Assembly (NCBI RefSeq): GCF_006384975.1
Contig: NZ_CP021645.1
Location: 3,500,001-3,564,000 of the forward strand
Direction of reading: 5' to 3'
DNA length: 64,000 nt
From: Pseudomonas oryzihabitans
GTDB taxonomy: Bacteria; Pseudomonadota; Gammaproteobacteria; Pseudomonadales; Pseudomonadaceae
Shown: positions 46,105 through 54,253 of the stretch, one piece after another
Numbering within the stretch: the first letter of the stretch is position 1
Layout of the letters: every line of letters starts with the position of its first letter
Made by a program: the position numbers and the translations under genes
Notes under the pieces: generated by a model
What the model was told of the DNA's origin: nothing
Seen by the model: the letters and a program-made list of their open reading frames with translations, nothing else
The model's database searches: none

Positions 46105-47225
46105 GGCTGAGCGTTGCGGTCTGCCGCGAGCAGCGCCTGGAGCGTCCGTTCGCGTTCCGCGGCGGGACGCTCGCCCAGTAGTTGGACCCGATGGAAGAAC
46201 GCCGGCCAGTTGCCTGGGTGCTGTCGATAGAGAGCGGCGAAGGCCGGTACCCATTGCTCGTACAGGCCGTAAGGCACCAGCCGCGCGTTGTTGAGCGGCT
46301 GCTGCATCCAGCCGTCGAAGCGCCGCTCTTCCCGCCAGGCCGGCGTGGCGCGCAGCCGTTGGTAATCGGCACGCAGTTGCGCGAAACGCCTGGCCTTGGC
46401 CGCGCGCATGGCCGTTGGGGTTAGCGGCTGGGCATAGAGCCGCGCCAGATCCTCGCGGGTGGTGAGCAACAGAGCGCGGAACTGCTGGTAACGCGCCTCG
46501 CGCCCCGGGTCCGGCGGTGGCAGGCCGCGACTGGCGCGCCATTGCCGCAGGCCCTCGCCCTCGACGAAGGTGGCGTAGGATTCGTTGAATGCCGTATCGC
46601 CGGGTAGATAGAAGCGCTGGTGAGCCAGCTCGTGGAAGATGGTGGCCGCCACCTGGTCGTCGTCCCAGCGCAGCATGCTGCTGAGCAGCGGATCGCTGAA
46701 CCAGCCCAGCGTCGAATAGGCCGGTACGCCGCCGACGTAGGTGTCCTGCCCCTGGCGTTGCAGCTCTTGGGCCGCCGCCCGCGCCGCGGCTTCCCGGTAG
46801 TAGCCGCGATAGGCCACGCAACCGGCGATGGGAAAGCAGTGGGTGGTGGGCCGGGTGGAGAATTCGTCGGTGGCGAAGACGTTCCACAGCACGAAGGGCC
46901 GCTTGAGTTCGACGAAACTGCGATAACTGGCATTGTCCGGCAGGGCCAATTCGGCACTGGCGAAACGCCGCGCGGCCGCCGCGGCGGCGAGACGCTGGCG
47001 CAGGACGGCGGGGCGCGCCGGATCAGCGACGACTGTCGCAATGGGCTCGCGATCACGGATCAGCGCGAATTGGCCCTGTACCATCTGGCCGTAGTACCCG
47101 ACCGAGGTACAACCGCCCAGCCCGATCATCAGGGACAGCAACCCCAGCCCAAGGCCCGCGCGTTGCGCAGGCAGGGTGCCTGACTGGGTGGCGCGCCCTT
47201 CCCTGCCCGGAGTTGTAGCCGTCAT
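46101..47225 (-). CDS. Predicted zinc aminopeptidase lipoprotein (COG4324-like)
   Basis: 374 residues. The signal with lipobox (LLSLMIGLGGCTSVGYYGQ) makes it an envelope lipoprotein. The zinc motif HELAHQ lies in VAATIFHELAHQRFYLPGD, followed by FNESYATFVEGEGLRQW with a likely third ligand Glu. The family is annotated as a putative aminopeptidase; no substrate is known. The only sensible ATG is at 47225-47223, which overlaps, on the opposite strand, the start codon of the next gene (47224-47226). Confidence 0.8.
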   Translation of the reverse strand: MTATTPGREGRATQSGTLPAQRAGLGLGLLSLMIGLGGCTSVGYYGQMVQGQFALIRDREPIATVVADPARPAVLRQRLAAAAAARRFASAELALPDNASYRSFVELKRPFVLWNVFATDEFSTRPTTHCFPIAGCVAYRGYYREAAARAAAQELQRQGQDTYVGGVPAYSTLGWFSDPLLSSMLRWDDDQVAATIFHELAHQRFYLPGDTAFNESYATFVEGEGLRQWRASRGLPPPDPGREARYQQFRALLLTTREDLARLYAQPLTPTAMRAAKARRFAQLRADYQRLRATPAWREERRFDGWMQQPLNNARLVPYGLYEQWVPAFAALYRQHPGNWPAFFHRVQLLGERPAAERERTLQALLAADRNAQP

Positions 47226-47646
47226 GCGTAGACTGTGCCTGCTGTTGCCTGTGCTGTTCCTGAGCGCCTGTTCCCTCTGGCCGTTGCCCAAGCCCGACCC
47301 GGCGCAGGCCTGGATCGATCTGGACAGCGACGGCAAGGCCAAGCTGGAAGCCCTGAGTGCCGATCGCAAGGAACTCGACGACAAACGTTATTTCCAGGTC
47401 TGGCCAGGAAGCCACGACCTGCAGGTACGCTACCAGTTCGAGGTGCAGCCCACCAACATCGGTGCCCAGGTCGCCGAGCCGCTGCCACGTACCTGCCTGG
47501 TCACACTCAACTACAAGGCCTTCGCCGCGGGCGAGCGCTATCGCCTGGAAGCCGGCCAGACCGGCTGGCGGCCCTGGGCGCGCCTCTATGACGAGCGCAA
47601 CCAGGAAGTGGCACACAGCAATGCCAGTCGTTGCGGCGACGTGTAG
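47224..47646 (+). CDS. Small lipoprotein, paralogue of the next gene
   Basis: 140 residues with a lipobox (LLPVLFLSACSLWP), so anchored in the envelope. The body shares QAWIDL near the mature N-terminus, KRYFQVWPGSHDLQVRYQFEV and RYRLEAG with the gene 33 bp downstream; the two are tandem paralogues. No domain recognised; the short beta-rich layout recalls PEGA-like carbohydrate or peptidoglycan-contacting domains. The ATG at 47224 overlaps the divergent aminopeptidase start. Confidence 0.75.
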   Translation: MRRLCLLLPVLFLSACSLWPLPKPDPAQAWIDLDSDGKAKLEALSADRKELDDKRYFQVWPGSHDLQVRYQFEVQPTNIGAQVAEPLPRTCLVTLNYKAFAAGERYRLEAGQTGWRPWARLYDERNQEVAHSNASRCGDV

Positions 47647-47678
47647 ACTCGACGAACCCCCTCTGTCAGGAGTCGTCC

Positions 47679-48110
47679 ATGCGTTTGCGGTTGCTGGCTT
47701 CCCTGCTGCTGCTCGGTGGCTGTACCACGCCGCTGCCTCCGGTCGACCCCCAGCAGGCCTGGATCGACCTGGTGCTCCGTGAACCGGCCATAGGCGCCTC
47801 GCTGCTGGCCGAATCCCAGGATGGCCGGCGCCTGAACGACGGCCGCTACTTCCAGCTCATCCCGGGGCCCCATAGCCTCAAGGTGAGCTACAGCTACGAA
47901 CTCTATGGCAACGGCGGTTTCGGGCCACGCTTTGGCTGGAACAACACCTTACAGATCCAATGCTACCTGGAGCTCGAGTATGGTGATTTCCAGGCGGGTC
48001 GCCGTTATCGCCTGGAGGCCGAGCATACCTTCGGCCAGGGGGAGATCACCCTCTACGACGGGCAGCGCGAGCTGGTGACCTCGCAACGAGGCATCTGTAC
48101 GCCCATCTGA
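47679..48110 (+). CDS. Small lipoprotein, tandem paralogue
   Basis: 143 residues: a lipobox (LLASLLLLGGCTTPLPP), then QQAWIDLVL, GRYFQLIPGPHSLKVSYSYEL and RRYRLEAEHTFG, aligning with the upstream lipoprotein. AGGAG lies 6 nt before the ATG at 47679. Extra Cys residues (IQCYLEL, RGICTPI) are unique to this copy and may form a disulfide. Function unknown; likely cotranscribed with its paralogue. Confidence 0.77.
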   Translation: MRLRLLASLLLLGGCTTPLPPVDPQQAWIDLVLREPAIGASLLAESQDGRRLNDGRYFQLIPGPHSLKVSYSYELYGNGGFGPRFGWNNTLQIQCYLELEYGDFQAGRRYRLEAEHTFGQGEITLYDGQRELVTSQRGICTPI

Positions 48111-48129
48111 ACCGCTGGCGCAGACCGAC

Positions 48130-48306
48130 TCAGGCCGGCAGGCTCAGCCAGTCGTCCTGACCGCGGTCCAGGGTCTGGATCACGGCAGGGCGCTCCTTCT
48201 GCTCATGCAATTGCCGACTCAGGCGCAGGAAATCCTCGCGTTCCATCCAGCGCGGCGCGGACTGGGCAAGGGACAGGGCTTGGCGAATCCGGGCGAACAG
48301 CGACAT
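48130..48306 (-). CDS. SOS-controlled microprotein, unknown function
   Basis: 58 residues (MSLFARIRQALSLAQSAPRW...DDWLSLPA), helical and cytosolic, too short for routine calling. GAGGG precedes the ATG at 48306, and a consensus-type LexA box lies 24 bp further upstream (48330-48345). It should therefore be induced by DNA damage. The protein has no recognised domain; small LexA-controlled proteins in pseudomonads include division inhibitors and uncharacterised factors. Confidence 0.68.
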   Translation of the reverse strand: MSLFARIRQALSLAQSAPRWMEREDFLRLSRQLHEQKERPAVIQTLDRGQDDWLSLPA

Positions 48307-48329
48307 GGCATTACCCTCTTGGCTAGATA

Positions 48330-48345
48330 CTGTATGCGCAAACAG
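48330..48345. promoter_or_regulatory. LexA (SOS) box
   Basis: CTGTATGCGCAAACAG fits CTG-N10-CAG, with further symmetry outside (TA...TA). The next feature on the minus strand is the 58-codon gene at 48130-48306, whose start is 24 bp away, a normal distance for a repressor site over a promoter. Confidence 0.75.
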
Positions 48346-48407
48346 TACTAAGCCAAGCGGAACTGTACAAGTATCCAGCTGATGAACGGTCTGCTCTCGA
48401 CGACGCC

Positions 48408-48638
48408 TCAGTCGTTACGTTGATAGATGATCTTGCGGGTACCGTTGGCGCAGCTGCCCACCACCATGTTCGGATCCCGTACCTCGGCGTTGGGCACTAC
48501 TTCCAGGGTATAGGCGGTCACCCCGGCTGCCTGGATCTTGACCTCGATGTCGGCCTTGAGCTGATCGCAGGACAGGGGCGCGGCCAGCAGCGGCGCGCTG
48601 AGCAGGGCGGTACAGCAAAGCAGCGATAGACGTAGCAT
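48408..48638 (-). CDS. DUF1161 small exported protein
   Basis: 76 residues: a signal peptide (MLRLSLLCCTALLSAPLLAA) and a DUF1161 body (PLSCDQLKADIEVKIQAAGVTAYTLEVVP, VVGSCANGTRKIIYQR) with two Cys that probably form a disulfide in the periplasm. Function unknown. AAGGA lies before the ATG at 48638. The family commonly ends with this I-x-Y-x-R motif. Confidence 0.85.
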   Translation of the reverse strand: MLRLSLLCCTALLSAPLLAAPLSCDQLKADIEVKIQAAGVTAYTLEVVPNAEVRDPNMVVGSCANGTRKIIYQRND

Positions 48639-48785
48639 GGCGATGTTCCTTGGCGTGATGACCTCGCTACTTGGACGCCACGGCTGTGGCGATGTTCTCA
48701 CCGGCAACCGTCCGATCAGCGAAGCGGTGGAACCCAGGACCCGAACGGTCTTTCCGATGGTCATCCCGTCCCGCGAAGTGTCCCC

Positions 48786-49454
48786 ATGTTCCAGTGGTTG
48801 CAAGACAATTACCAGGTACTCACCCTCATCGCCCAGTGTTGCACCCTGGGTGTCTGGATCCTCTATGCCCAGCTCCTGCTCAACAACTACAAGCGCCAGC
48901 GCCAGCCGCGGCTGATCATCAACCGCGGCGCCGGCAAGGGCGTGGGCGCCCTCTGCCTGCTATCGAACATGAGCGCCGAACCGGTGTTCATCAACCAGCT
49001 CACGGTGATCCTCAAGACCAATCGCGAGACGCTCTACACCGATGTCACCGACATCCGCGAAAGCGGCCAGGATGACTTCGATCCCGATCTGGTGCTGGGC
49101 CAGGCCACCCACCAGGGCCCGCTCAACACCGGTGACTTCACCCACATCGGCACCTTCCAGGGCCTGATCCGGCGTGCTGCCGAGGGCAATGGCCTGGCGT
49201 TGGACAATCATCGCCCGCCGGACGGCTGGGTGTTCGAAGGCATGGAGATCCGTGCCGTGGCCTTCTACGGTTCTGACCATGACCCCATCGGAGTGCGCCG
49301 CCGCTTCCGCCTCGGCCAGCACGATGGCGAGTATTGCGCGCTGATCGCCGAGGATTGGCAGACCCAGCAGCTCACCTCACGCCGCCAGCGGCGCATGGTG
49401 CAGGACGACTGGATGCGCGAACCGGAGCACCGAACTCAGCCGAAGAACCAGTAG
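48786..49454 (+). CDS. Membrane-anchored conserved hypothetical protein
   Basis: 222 residues. One N-terminal membrane helix (NYQVLTLIAQCCTLGVWILYAQLLL) is followed by a cytoplasmic domain of mixed beta structure (PRLIINRGAGKGVGALCLLSNMSAEPVFINQLTVIL, VFEGMEIRAVAFYGSDHDPIGVRRRF). I do not recognise the family. Its 3' end overlaps the convergent SpmAB-like gene by 19 bp, so antisense effects at the ends are possible. Confidence 0.72.
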   Translation: MFQWLQDNYQVLTLIAQCCTLGVWILYAQLLLNNYKRQRQPRLIINRGAGKGVGALCLLSNMSAEPVFINQLTVILKTNRETLYTDVTDIRESGQDDFDPDLVLGQATHQGPLNTGDFTHIGTFQGLIRRAAEGNGLALDNHRPPDGWVFEGMEIRAVAFYGSDHDPIGVRRRFRLGQHDGEYCALIAEDWQTQQLTSRRQRRMVQDDWMREPEHRTQPKNQ

Positions 49455-50665
49455 CAGACCAGGATCGACGCCGTCACGCCGGTGAATTCCGCCAGCAGGG
49501 CGCAACCCACCGCATGGCGCGCGCGCTGGATGCCCACCGCGCCGAAGTACACCGCCAGCACGTAGAAGGTGGTCTCGGTGCTGCCCTGGATGGTGGCCGC
49601 CACCAGTGCCGGGAAGCTGTCCACCCCCTGGGTCTTCATGGTCTCGATCAGCAGGGCGCGGGCGGCGCTGCCGGAGAAGGGCTTGACCAGGGCGGTGGGC
49701 AGCGCCTCGACGAAGCGGGTATCCCAGCCGAGAAAGGTCACCGCGTGGCGGATGCCTTCGAGGATCGCCTCCAGGGCGCCGGAGGCACGCAGTACCCCGA
49801 CCGCGCAGAGCATGGCCACCAGGTAGGGCAACAGCGACTTGGCGACGTCGAAGCCTTCCTTGGCGCCTTCGACGAAGGCCTCGTAGACCGGCACCTTGCG
49901 CAGTGCGCCGAGGATCAGGAAGGCCAGGATGACGCCGAACAGGGTCAGGTTGCCGAGCAAGGACGACAGCCCGGACAGCGCAGTGGCGGTGAGGGTGAAG
50001 AGAAAGGCGACGAAGGCACCGAAGGCCAGGGCGCCACCGCCGAGCCAGGCCAGCACCACCGGGTCCCAGAGCTTCAGGCGTTGCATGAAGGCCACCGACA
50101 GCAGGCCCACCAGGTTGGCACAGGTGTGCGCCAGCAGGATCGGCAGGAACACCAGGGTCGGGTCGGCGGCGCCCTGCTGGGCGCGGTACATGAACACCGT
50201 TACCGGCAGCAGGGTCAGCGAAGAGGCGTTGAGCACCAGGAACAGGATCTGCGCATTGCTCGCCGTGGTACTACTCGGGTTGAGCTCCTGCAGGGCGCGC
50301 ATGGCCTTGAGACCGATGGGGGTGGCAGCGTTGTCCAGGCCCAGGCCATTGGCGGCGAAGTTGAGGGTGATCAGCCCCAGCGCCGGGTGCCCGCGCGGTA
50401 CCTCGGGCATCAAGCGGGCGAACAGCGGGCCAAGCAGGCGCGCCAGGGCATCCACCAAGCCGGCCCGTTCGGCGATGCGCAGGATGCCGAGCCAGAGGGT
50501 CAGGGTGCCGAACAGCAGCACCATGACCTCCACCGACAGCTTGGCCATGGCGAACAGGCTTTCCACCATGGCGGCGAACACCCCGGCATTGCCGGCCACC
50601 AGCCACTGACCGAAGGCGCTGATCCCGGCGACGATGAAGAAACCCAGCCACAATCCGTTGAGCAT
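49436..50665 (-). CDS. SpmA-SpmB fusion, nucleoside-recognition membrane protein
   Basis: 409 residues with about ten membrane helices in two gate-domain halves. The N-terminal half is SpmA-like (MVLLFGTLTLWLGILRIAERAG, LNFAANGLGLDNAATPIGLKAM); the C-terminal half is SpmB-like (VEALPTALVKPFSGSAARALLIETM, GSTETTFYVLAVYFGAVGI). In spore formers the two halves are separate proteins used in spore maturation. In pseudomonads the fused form is of unknown role, perhaps transport of a small molecule. Confidence 0.86.
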   Translation of the reverse strand: MLNGLWLGFFIVAGISAFGQWLVAGNAGVFAAMVESLFAMAKLSVEVMVLLFGTLTLWLGILRIAERAGLVDALARLLGPLFARLMPEVPRGHPALGLITLNFAANGLGLDNAATPIGLKAMRALQELNPSSTTASNAQILFLVLNASSLTLLPVTVFMYRAQQGAADPTLVFLPILLAHTCANLVGLLSVAFMQRLKLWDPVVLAWLGGGALAFGAFVAFLFTLTATALSGLSSLLGNLTLFGVILAFLILGALRKVPVYEAFVEGAKEGFDVAKSLLPYLVAMLCAVGVLRASGALEAILEGIRHAVTFLGWDTRFVEALPTALVKPFSGSAARALLIETMKTQGVDSFPALVAATIQGSTETTFYVLAVYFGAVGIQRARHAVGCALLAEFTGVTASILVCYWFFG

Positions 50666-50775
50666 CGATGTTCTCCTGGCAAAACGGCGATCATAACCGC
50701 AGTTGCCGTTCAGTCCACGGTCATCCCTATCGGGTTATCCTGAGCAGTCTTCGAAGAAATTGCTGGAGTCCCTGC

Positions 50776-51345
50776 ATGCGTCTGCCCGTCCTCGCCCTGC
50801 CGCTGGTGCTCGCCGCCAGCCCGGTGTTCGCCTTCAACCTCAACGACGCCGTCAACGCCTACAACAGTGCCAGCGGCAACAACAACGCCAAGGCTACCGC
50901 CGCGGCCGCCAGCACGCCCCAGGCCCAGGGCCTGCTGCAGGCGCTGACCAGCCAGCTCAACGTCACCCCGCAACAGGCGGTGGGCGGTACCGGCGCCCTG
51001 CTGGGCCTGGCCAAGAACCAGCTGGTGGGTAACGACTACAGCCAGCTGGCCAAGGCCGTGCCCGGGCTGGATCAACTGTCCGGCGCCAATGCCGCCAGCG
51101 GTCTCGCGCAGCTGGGCGGCCTGGGCAGCCTGCTCGGCGGCGGCGGTCAGGACGCCAAGCAGAGTCCGCTGGGCAGCCTGCTGGGTTCGGTCGACAGCCG
51201 CCAGGACGTCAACAAGACCTTCAATGCCCTGGGCATGAACAGCAACATGACGACCCAGTTCGCCCAGGTGATCCTGGGTTACCTCGGCAAGCAAGGCACT
51301 CAGCCCTCCCTGCTGAGCACCCTGGGCAATGTCTGGGGCCTGTGA
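50776..51345 (+). CDS. DUF2780 exported protein
   Basis: 189 residues: a signal peptide (MRLPVLALPLVLAASPVFA) and a Gly/Ala/Leu-rich DUF2780 body (LLQALTSQLNVTPQQAVGGTGALLGLAKNQL, DVNKTFNALGMNSNMTTQFAQVILGYLGKQG). Periplasmic, function unknown. GGAG lies 8 nt before the ATG at 50776. Its 3' end overlaps the ubiC start by 17 bp, so translation may be coupled. Confidence 0.86.
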   Translation: MRLPVLALPLVLAASPVFAFNLNDAVNAYNSASGNNNAKATAAAASTPQAQGLLQALTSQLNVTPQQAVGGTGALLGLAKNQLVGNDYSQLAKAVPGLDQLSGANAASGLAQLGGLGSLLGGGGQDAKQSPLGSLLGSVDSRQDVNKTFNALGMNSNMTTQFAQVILGYLGKQGTQPSLLSTLGNVWGL

Positions 51346-51886
51346 CCCGACGCCGCGCTGGCTGACCCGTGAGGCGGCCAGCGGGGACGCGGATTACGCC
51401 GGGGCGCCAATCGGCTGGCTGTTCGCCGACCGTGGCTCCCTCACCGAGCGCCTCACCGCCCTGAGCGATGGGCGTTTCGCCGTCCAGGTGATCGCCCAGG
51501 GCTGGCAACCGCTGCGCCCGGACGAATGCCAGGCCCTGGACGTCCCACCCGCCAGTCTCGGCTGGGTGCGTGAAGTCTGGCTGCGCGGTAAGGGGGAAGC
51601 CTGGGTGTTCGCCCGTAGCGTGGCGGCGCGGGCGGCCCTGGAAGCGGCCGATTTCGATCTGGCGGCGCTGGGCGACCGCCCTCTCGGCCATTGGCTGTTC
51701 CAGGCACCAGCCTTCGTTCGCGGGCCGCTCGAAGCCTGTCGCTATCCACTGGACTGGCTACCGGCAGGCGCGGAGCGCACCTCCTGCTGGGCGCGCCGCT
51801 CGGTCTTCCACCGCGCGCCGCTGGGCATCCTGGTCAGCGAGGTGTTTCTGCAGACGTTTTGGCCCCATGCCGAACGCGAAGACTAG
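51329..51886 (+). CDS. ubiC: Chorismate lyase UbiC
   Basis: 185 residues. It converts chorismate to 4-hydroxybenzoate and pyruvate, the first committed step of ubiquinone synthesis. Family marks: WLTREAASGDADYAG..., IGWLFADRGSLTERL, REVWLRGKGEAWVFARSV and VSEVFLQTFWP. The ATG at 51329 lies within the end of the DUF2780 gene. The TAG stop (51884-51886) is embedded in a CTAG that begins hairpin element copy 3, which separates ubiC from ubiA. Confidence 0.9.
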   Translation: MSGACDPTPRWLTREAASGDADYAGAPIGWLFADRGSLTERLTALSDGRFAVQVIAQGWQPLRPDECQALDVPPASLGWVREVWLRGKGEAWVFARSVAARAALEAADFDLAALGDRPLGHWLFQAPAFVRGPLEACRYPLDWLPAGAERTSCWARRSVFHRAPLGILVSEVFLQTFWPHAERED

Positions 51887-52026
51887 GTTCTGTACGAAAA
51901 ATTGCCGAGCGAAGGTCAGGCGAGGCGAAAAAGGCTGAGGAAGCGGAGTTTACGAGCGGTAAATGAGCATTCCGAAGCCTTTTTCAACGAAGCATCACCG
52001 AGCGCAGGCATTTTCGTACAGAACCT
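51883..52026. repeat. Hairpin element, copy 3 (stop-codon-adjacent MITE-like repeat)
   Basis: Terminal repeats GTTCTGTACGAAAAATTGCC and GGCATTTTCGTACAGAAC are near-perfect inverts. A CTAG tetranucleotide lies directly outside each end, and the left one contains the ubiC TAG stop. The core (about 51936-51975) matches copies 1 and 2 with one base change. Its side arms AAAAAGGCT and AGCCTTTTT are complementary but differ in sequence from the other copies. Confidence 0.88.
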
Positions 52027-52102
52027 AGCGAACCATCACGACGGCAGCGGCGATGCGCTCAGGCCCTTATAATCGCCGGGCCCTTTGCCACGCAGCCGTC
52101 CG

Positions 52103-53050
52103 ATGAAAAAGAAAGCGTCCCGCCCTCGTGATCGCCGTCCTGCCACGCCCCGCGCCCCGCAGCCCGGCGCCCGGGTCATCGCCACCCGCCCTCGCAGCGA
52201 ACGGCTCAAGGATTTCGTCCAGCTGACTCGGCTGGACCGCCCCATCGGCATCTACCTGCTGCTCTGGCCCACCCTCTGGGCGCTGTGGATCGCCGCCGAG
52301 GGTGTGCCGAGTCTGAAGAACCTGCTGATCTTCGTGCTCGGCGTGGTGCTGATGCGGTCGGCCGGTTGCGTGATCAACGACTTCGCTGATCGCAACTTCG
52401 ATGGCCATGTCGCCCGCACCAAGAATCGTCCCCTGGCCACCGGCCGGGTCACGCCCAAGGAGGCGTTGATCCTGTTCGCCGCCCTGGTGCTGATCAGCTT
52501 CGGCCTGGTGCTGTGCACCAATGCCACCACCATCTGGCTGTCCTTCGGGGCGCTCGGCATCGCCGCGCTCTACCCCTTCATGAAGAGATACACCTACTAC
52601 CCCCAGGCGGTACTGGGCGCGGCCTTCTCCTGGGGCATGCCGATGGCCTTCACCGCCGAGACCGGCCAGCTACCGGCGGCGGCCTGGTTGCTGTTCATCG
52701 CCAACGTGATCTGGACGGTGGGCTACGACACCTACTACGCCATGGCCGACCGCGAGGACGATCTCAAGATCGGGGTGAAATCCACCGCCATCCTCTTCGG
52801 CGACGCCGACCGGGTGATCATCGCCACCCTGCAGGGCCTGACCCTGCTCTGCCTGGCGCTGGCCGGGGGGCGCTTTGGCCTGGGCCTGCCGTTCTATCTG
52901 GGCCTGGTGGTGGCGGCCGGCTGCTTCGCCTGGGAATTCCACGTCACCCGCGAGCGTGACCCGCTGGTGTGCTTCAAGGCCTTCCTGCACAACCACTGGG
53001 CGGGGCTGGCGATCCTCTTGGGCATCATCGCGGACTACGGGCTGCGCTGA
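52103..53050 (+). CDS. ubiA: 4-hydroxybenzoate polyprenyltransferase UbiA
   Basis: 315 residues, an integral membrane prenyltransferase with two Asp-rich motifs ([24 protein letters not shown] and [14 protein letters not shown]) that bind Mg and the prenyl diphosphate. It attaches the isoprenoid tail to 4-hydroxybenzoate made by UbiC. There is a basic N-terminal tail of about 35 residues ([20 protein letters not shown]...) before the usual start ([24 protein letters not shown]). The ATG at 52103 was chosen as the first with usable context, but a later start would remove the tail. Confidence 0.92.
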   Translation: MKKKASRPRDRRPATPRAPQPGARVIATRPRSERLKDFVQLTRLDRPIGIYLLLWPTLWALWIAAEGVPSLKNLLIFVLGVVLMRSAGCVINDFADRNFDGHVARTKNRPLATGRVTPKEALILFAALVLISFGLVLCTNATTIWLSFGALGIAALYPFMKRYTYYPQAVLGAAFSWGMPMAFTAETGQLPAAAWLLFIANVIWTVGYDTYYAMADREDDLKIGVKSTAILFGDADRVIIATLQGLTLLCLALAGGRFGLGLPFYLGLVVAAGCFAWEFHVTRERDPLVCFKAFLHNHWAGLAILLGIIADYGLR

Positions 53051-54012
53051 GCCTTCAGCTCGCCCGCATCCGCCACCACCTCCGGCAAGGCCTCAGATTG
53101 CGGCGCCGGTACCGGCTTGGCCTTGGGACGCTTGCGGCTTTGTTGCCAGGCCACGGCCAGGCCGCTGGCGCAGATGATGAGGATGCCGATCATCGCGCCG
53201 CCGTCCGGCACATGGCCGAAGGCGAAGTAGCCGACGATACCGGCGGTGACGATCTGGCCATAGCTGAAGGGCGCCAGCAGCGCCGGCGGCGCATAGCGGA
53301 AGGCCTGGGTCAGCAGCAGGTGGGCGGTCATGCCGAAGAAGCCGAGCAGCGCCAGCATGAAGCCGTGTCCAAGCGTCGGCACCTCCCAGAAGAAGGGCAC
53401 CAGGGCACTGAGGACCAGGGTGTTGACCACCCCGGTGAGGAAGTTGCTGGTGGTGGGACTGTCGGTAGCGCTGAGTATCCGCGTCAGCAACTGGTAGAGG
53501 CCGAAGCACACCGCCGAGCAGACCGGCAGCAGCACCGCCGGGGTGAACAACTGGCCGCCCGGCCGCACGATGACGAGTACCCCGACGAAACCGGCCAGTA
53601 CCGCGGCCCACTGGCTGCGACTGACGGTCTCCTTGAGCAGCGGCACCGACAGCGCCGTGACCATCAGCGGAGCGAGGAAGTTGACCGCGGTGGCCTCGGC
53701 CATCGGCAGATAGTGCAGCGCGGTGGTGAACAGCAGGCTGCAGCCGATCAGGCACAGGGCCCTGAGTACCTGCAGGCCAGGGCGCTTGGTGCGGATCACC
53801 GCCATCCCCGAGCGCGGGATGAAGATACCCATCATCAACAGGGTGTGGGAGAGGTAGCGGGCCCAGACCACCATGACCACCGGGTAGAAGCCGGCGAGGT
53901 ACTTGGAGAGGGCGTCGTGGCAGGCGAACAGCCAGACCGCCAGGCAGATGAGGGCGATGCCCTTGAGCGGCTGGTCGGCGAATCTCAGAGTGGGTCCTGC
54001 TTGGGCGCTCAT
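53035..54012 (-). CDS. EamA-family (DMT) membrane exporter
   Basis: 325 residues with ten membrane helices in two EamA repeats ([30 protein letters not shown] and [25 protein letters not shown]). A Pro/Lys-rich cytoplasmic tail follows ([14 protein letters not shown]). Probably exports a small metabolite. GGGAG lies before the ATG at 54012. Its 3' end overlaps that of ubiA by 16 bp (convergent). Confidence 0.87.
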   Translation of the reverse strand: MSAQAGPTLRFADQPLKGIALICLAVWLFACHDALSKYLAGFYPVVMVVWARYLSHTLLMMGIFIPRSGMAVIRTKRPGLQVLRALCLIGCSLLFTTALHYLPMAEATAVNFLAPLMVTALSVPLLKETVSRSQWAAVLAGFVGVLVIVRPGGQLFTPAVLLPVCSAVCFGLYQLLTRILSATDSPTTSNFLTGVVNTLVLSALVPFFWEVPTLGHGFMLALLGFFGMTAHLLLTQAFRYAPPALLAPFSYGQIVTAGIVGYFAFGHVPDGGAMIGILIICASGLAVAWQQSRKRPKAKPVPAPQSEALPEVVADAGELKAQRSP

Positions 54013-54253
54013 TGGACTCCCATGGTACTGACGACGGTCCGCAACCGCCTGCATGATCCGGCCGTCCTGCACGGCGGTCCTTCGACGTTGCCGTCGACTC
54101 GGACATAGACCTCGACGACCACGAAGCGTGCCGGGAGGAAGCCGTCCTGTCGCCCCCAAGACCGCGATACCGGGCGATATTTCAATAGCTTACTAACTAT
54201 GGCCAGGCGCGGCGCGCCCGCTCTTCGAGCTTAGTCCAACCGCCCCGTCACGC

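Noticed and set aside
49334..50743. Plus-strand 469-codon frame opposite the SpmAB gene
   Set aside because: It is antisense to ten clear membrane helices and is very rich in Gln, Gly and His, a usual artefact.
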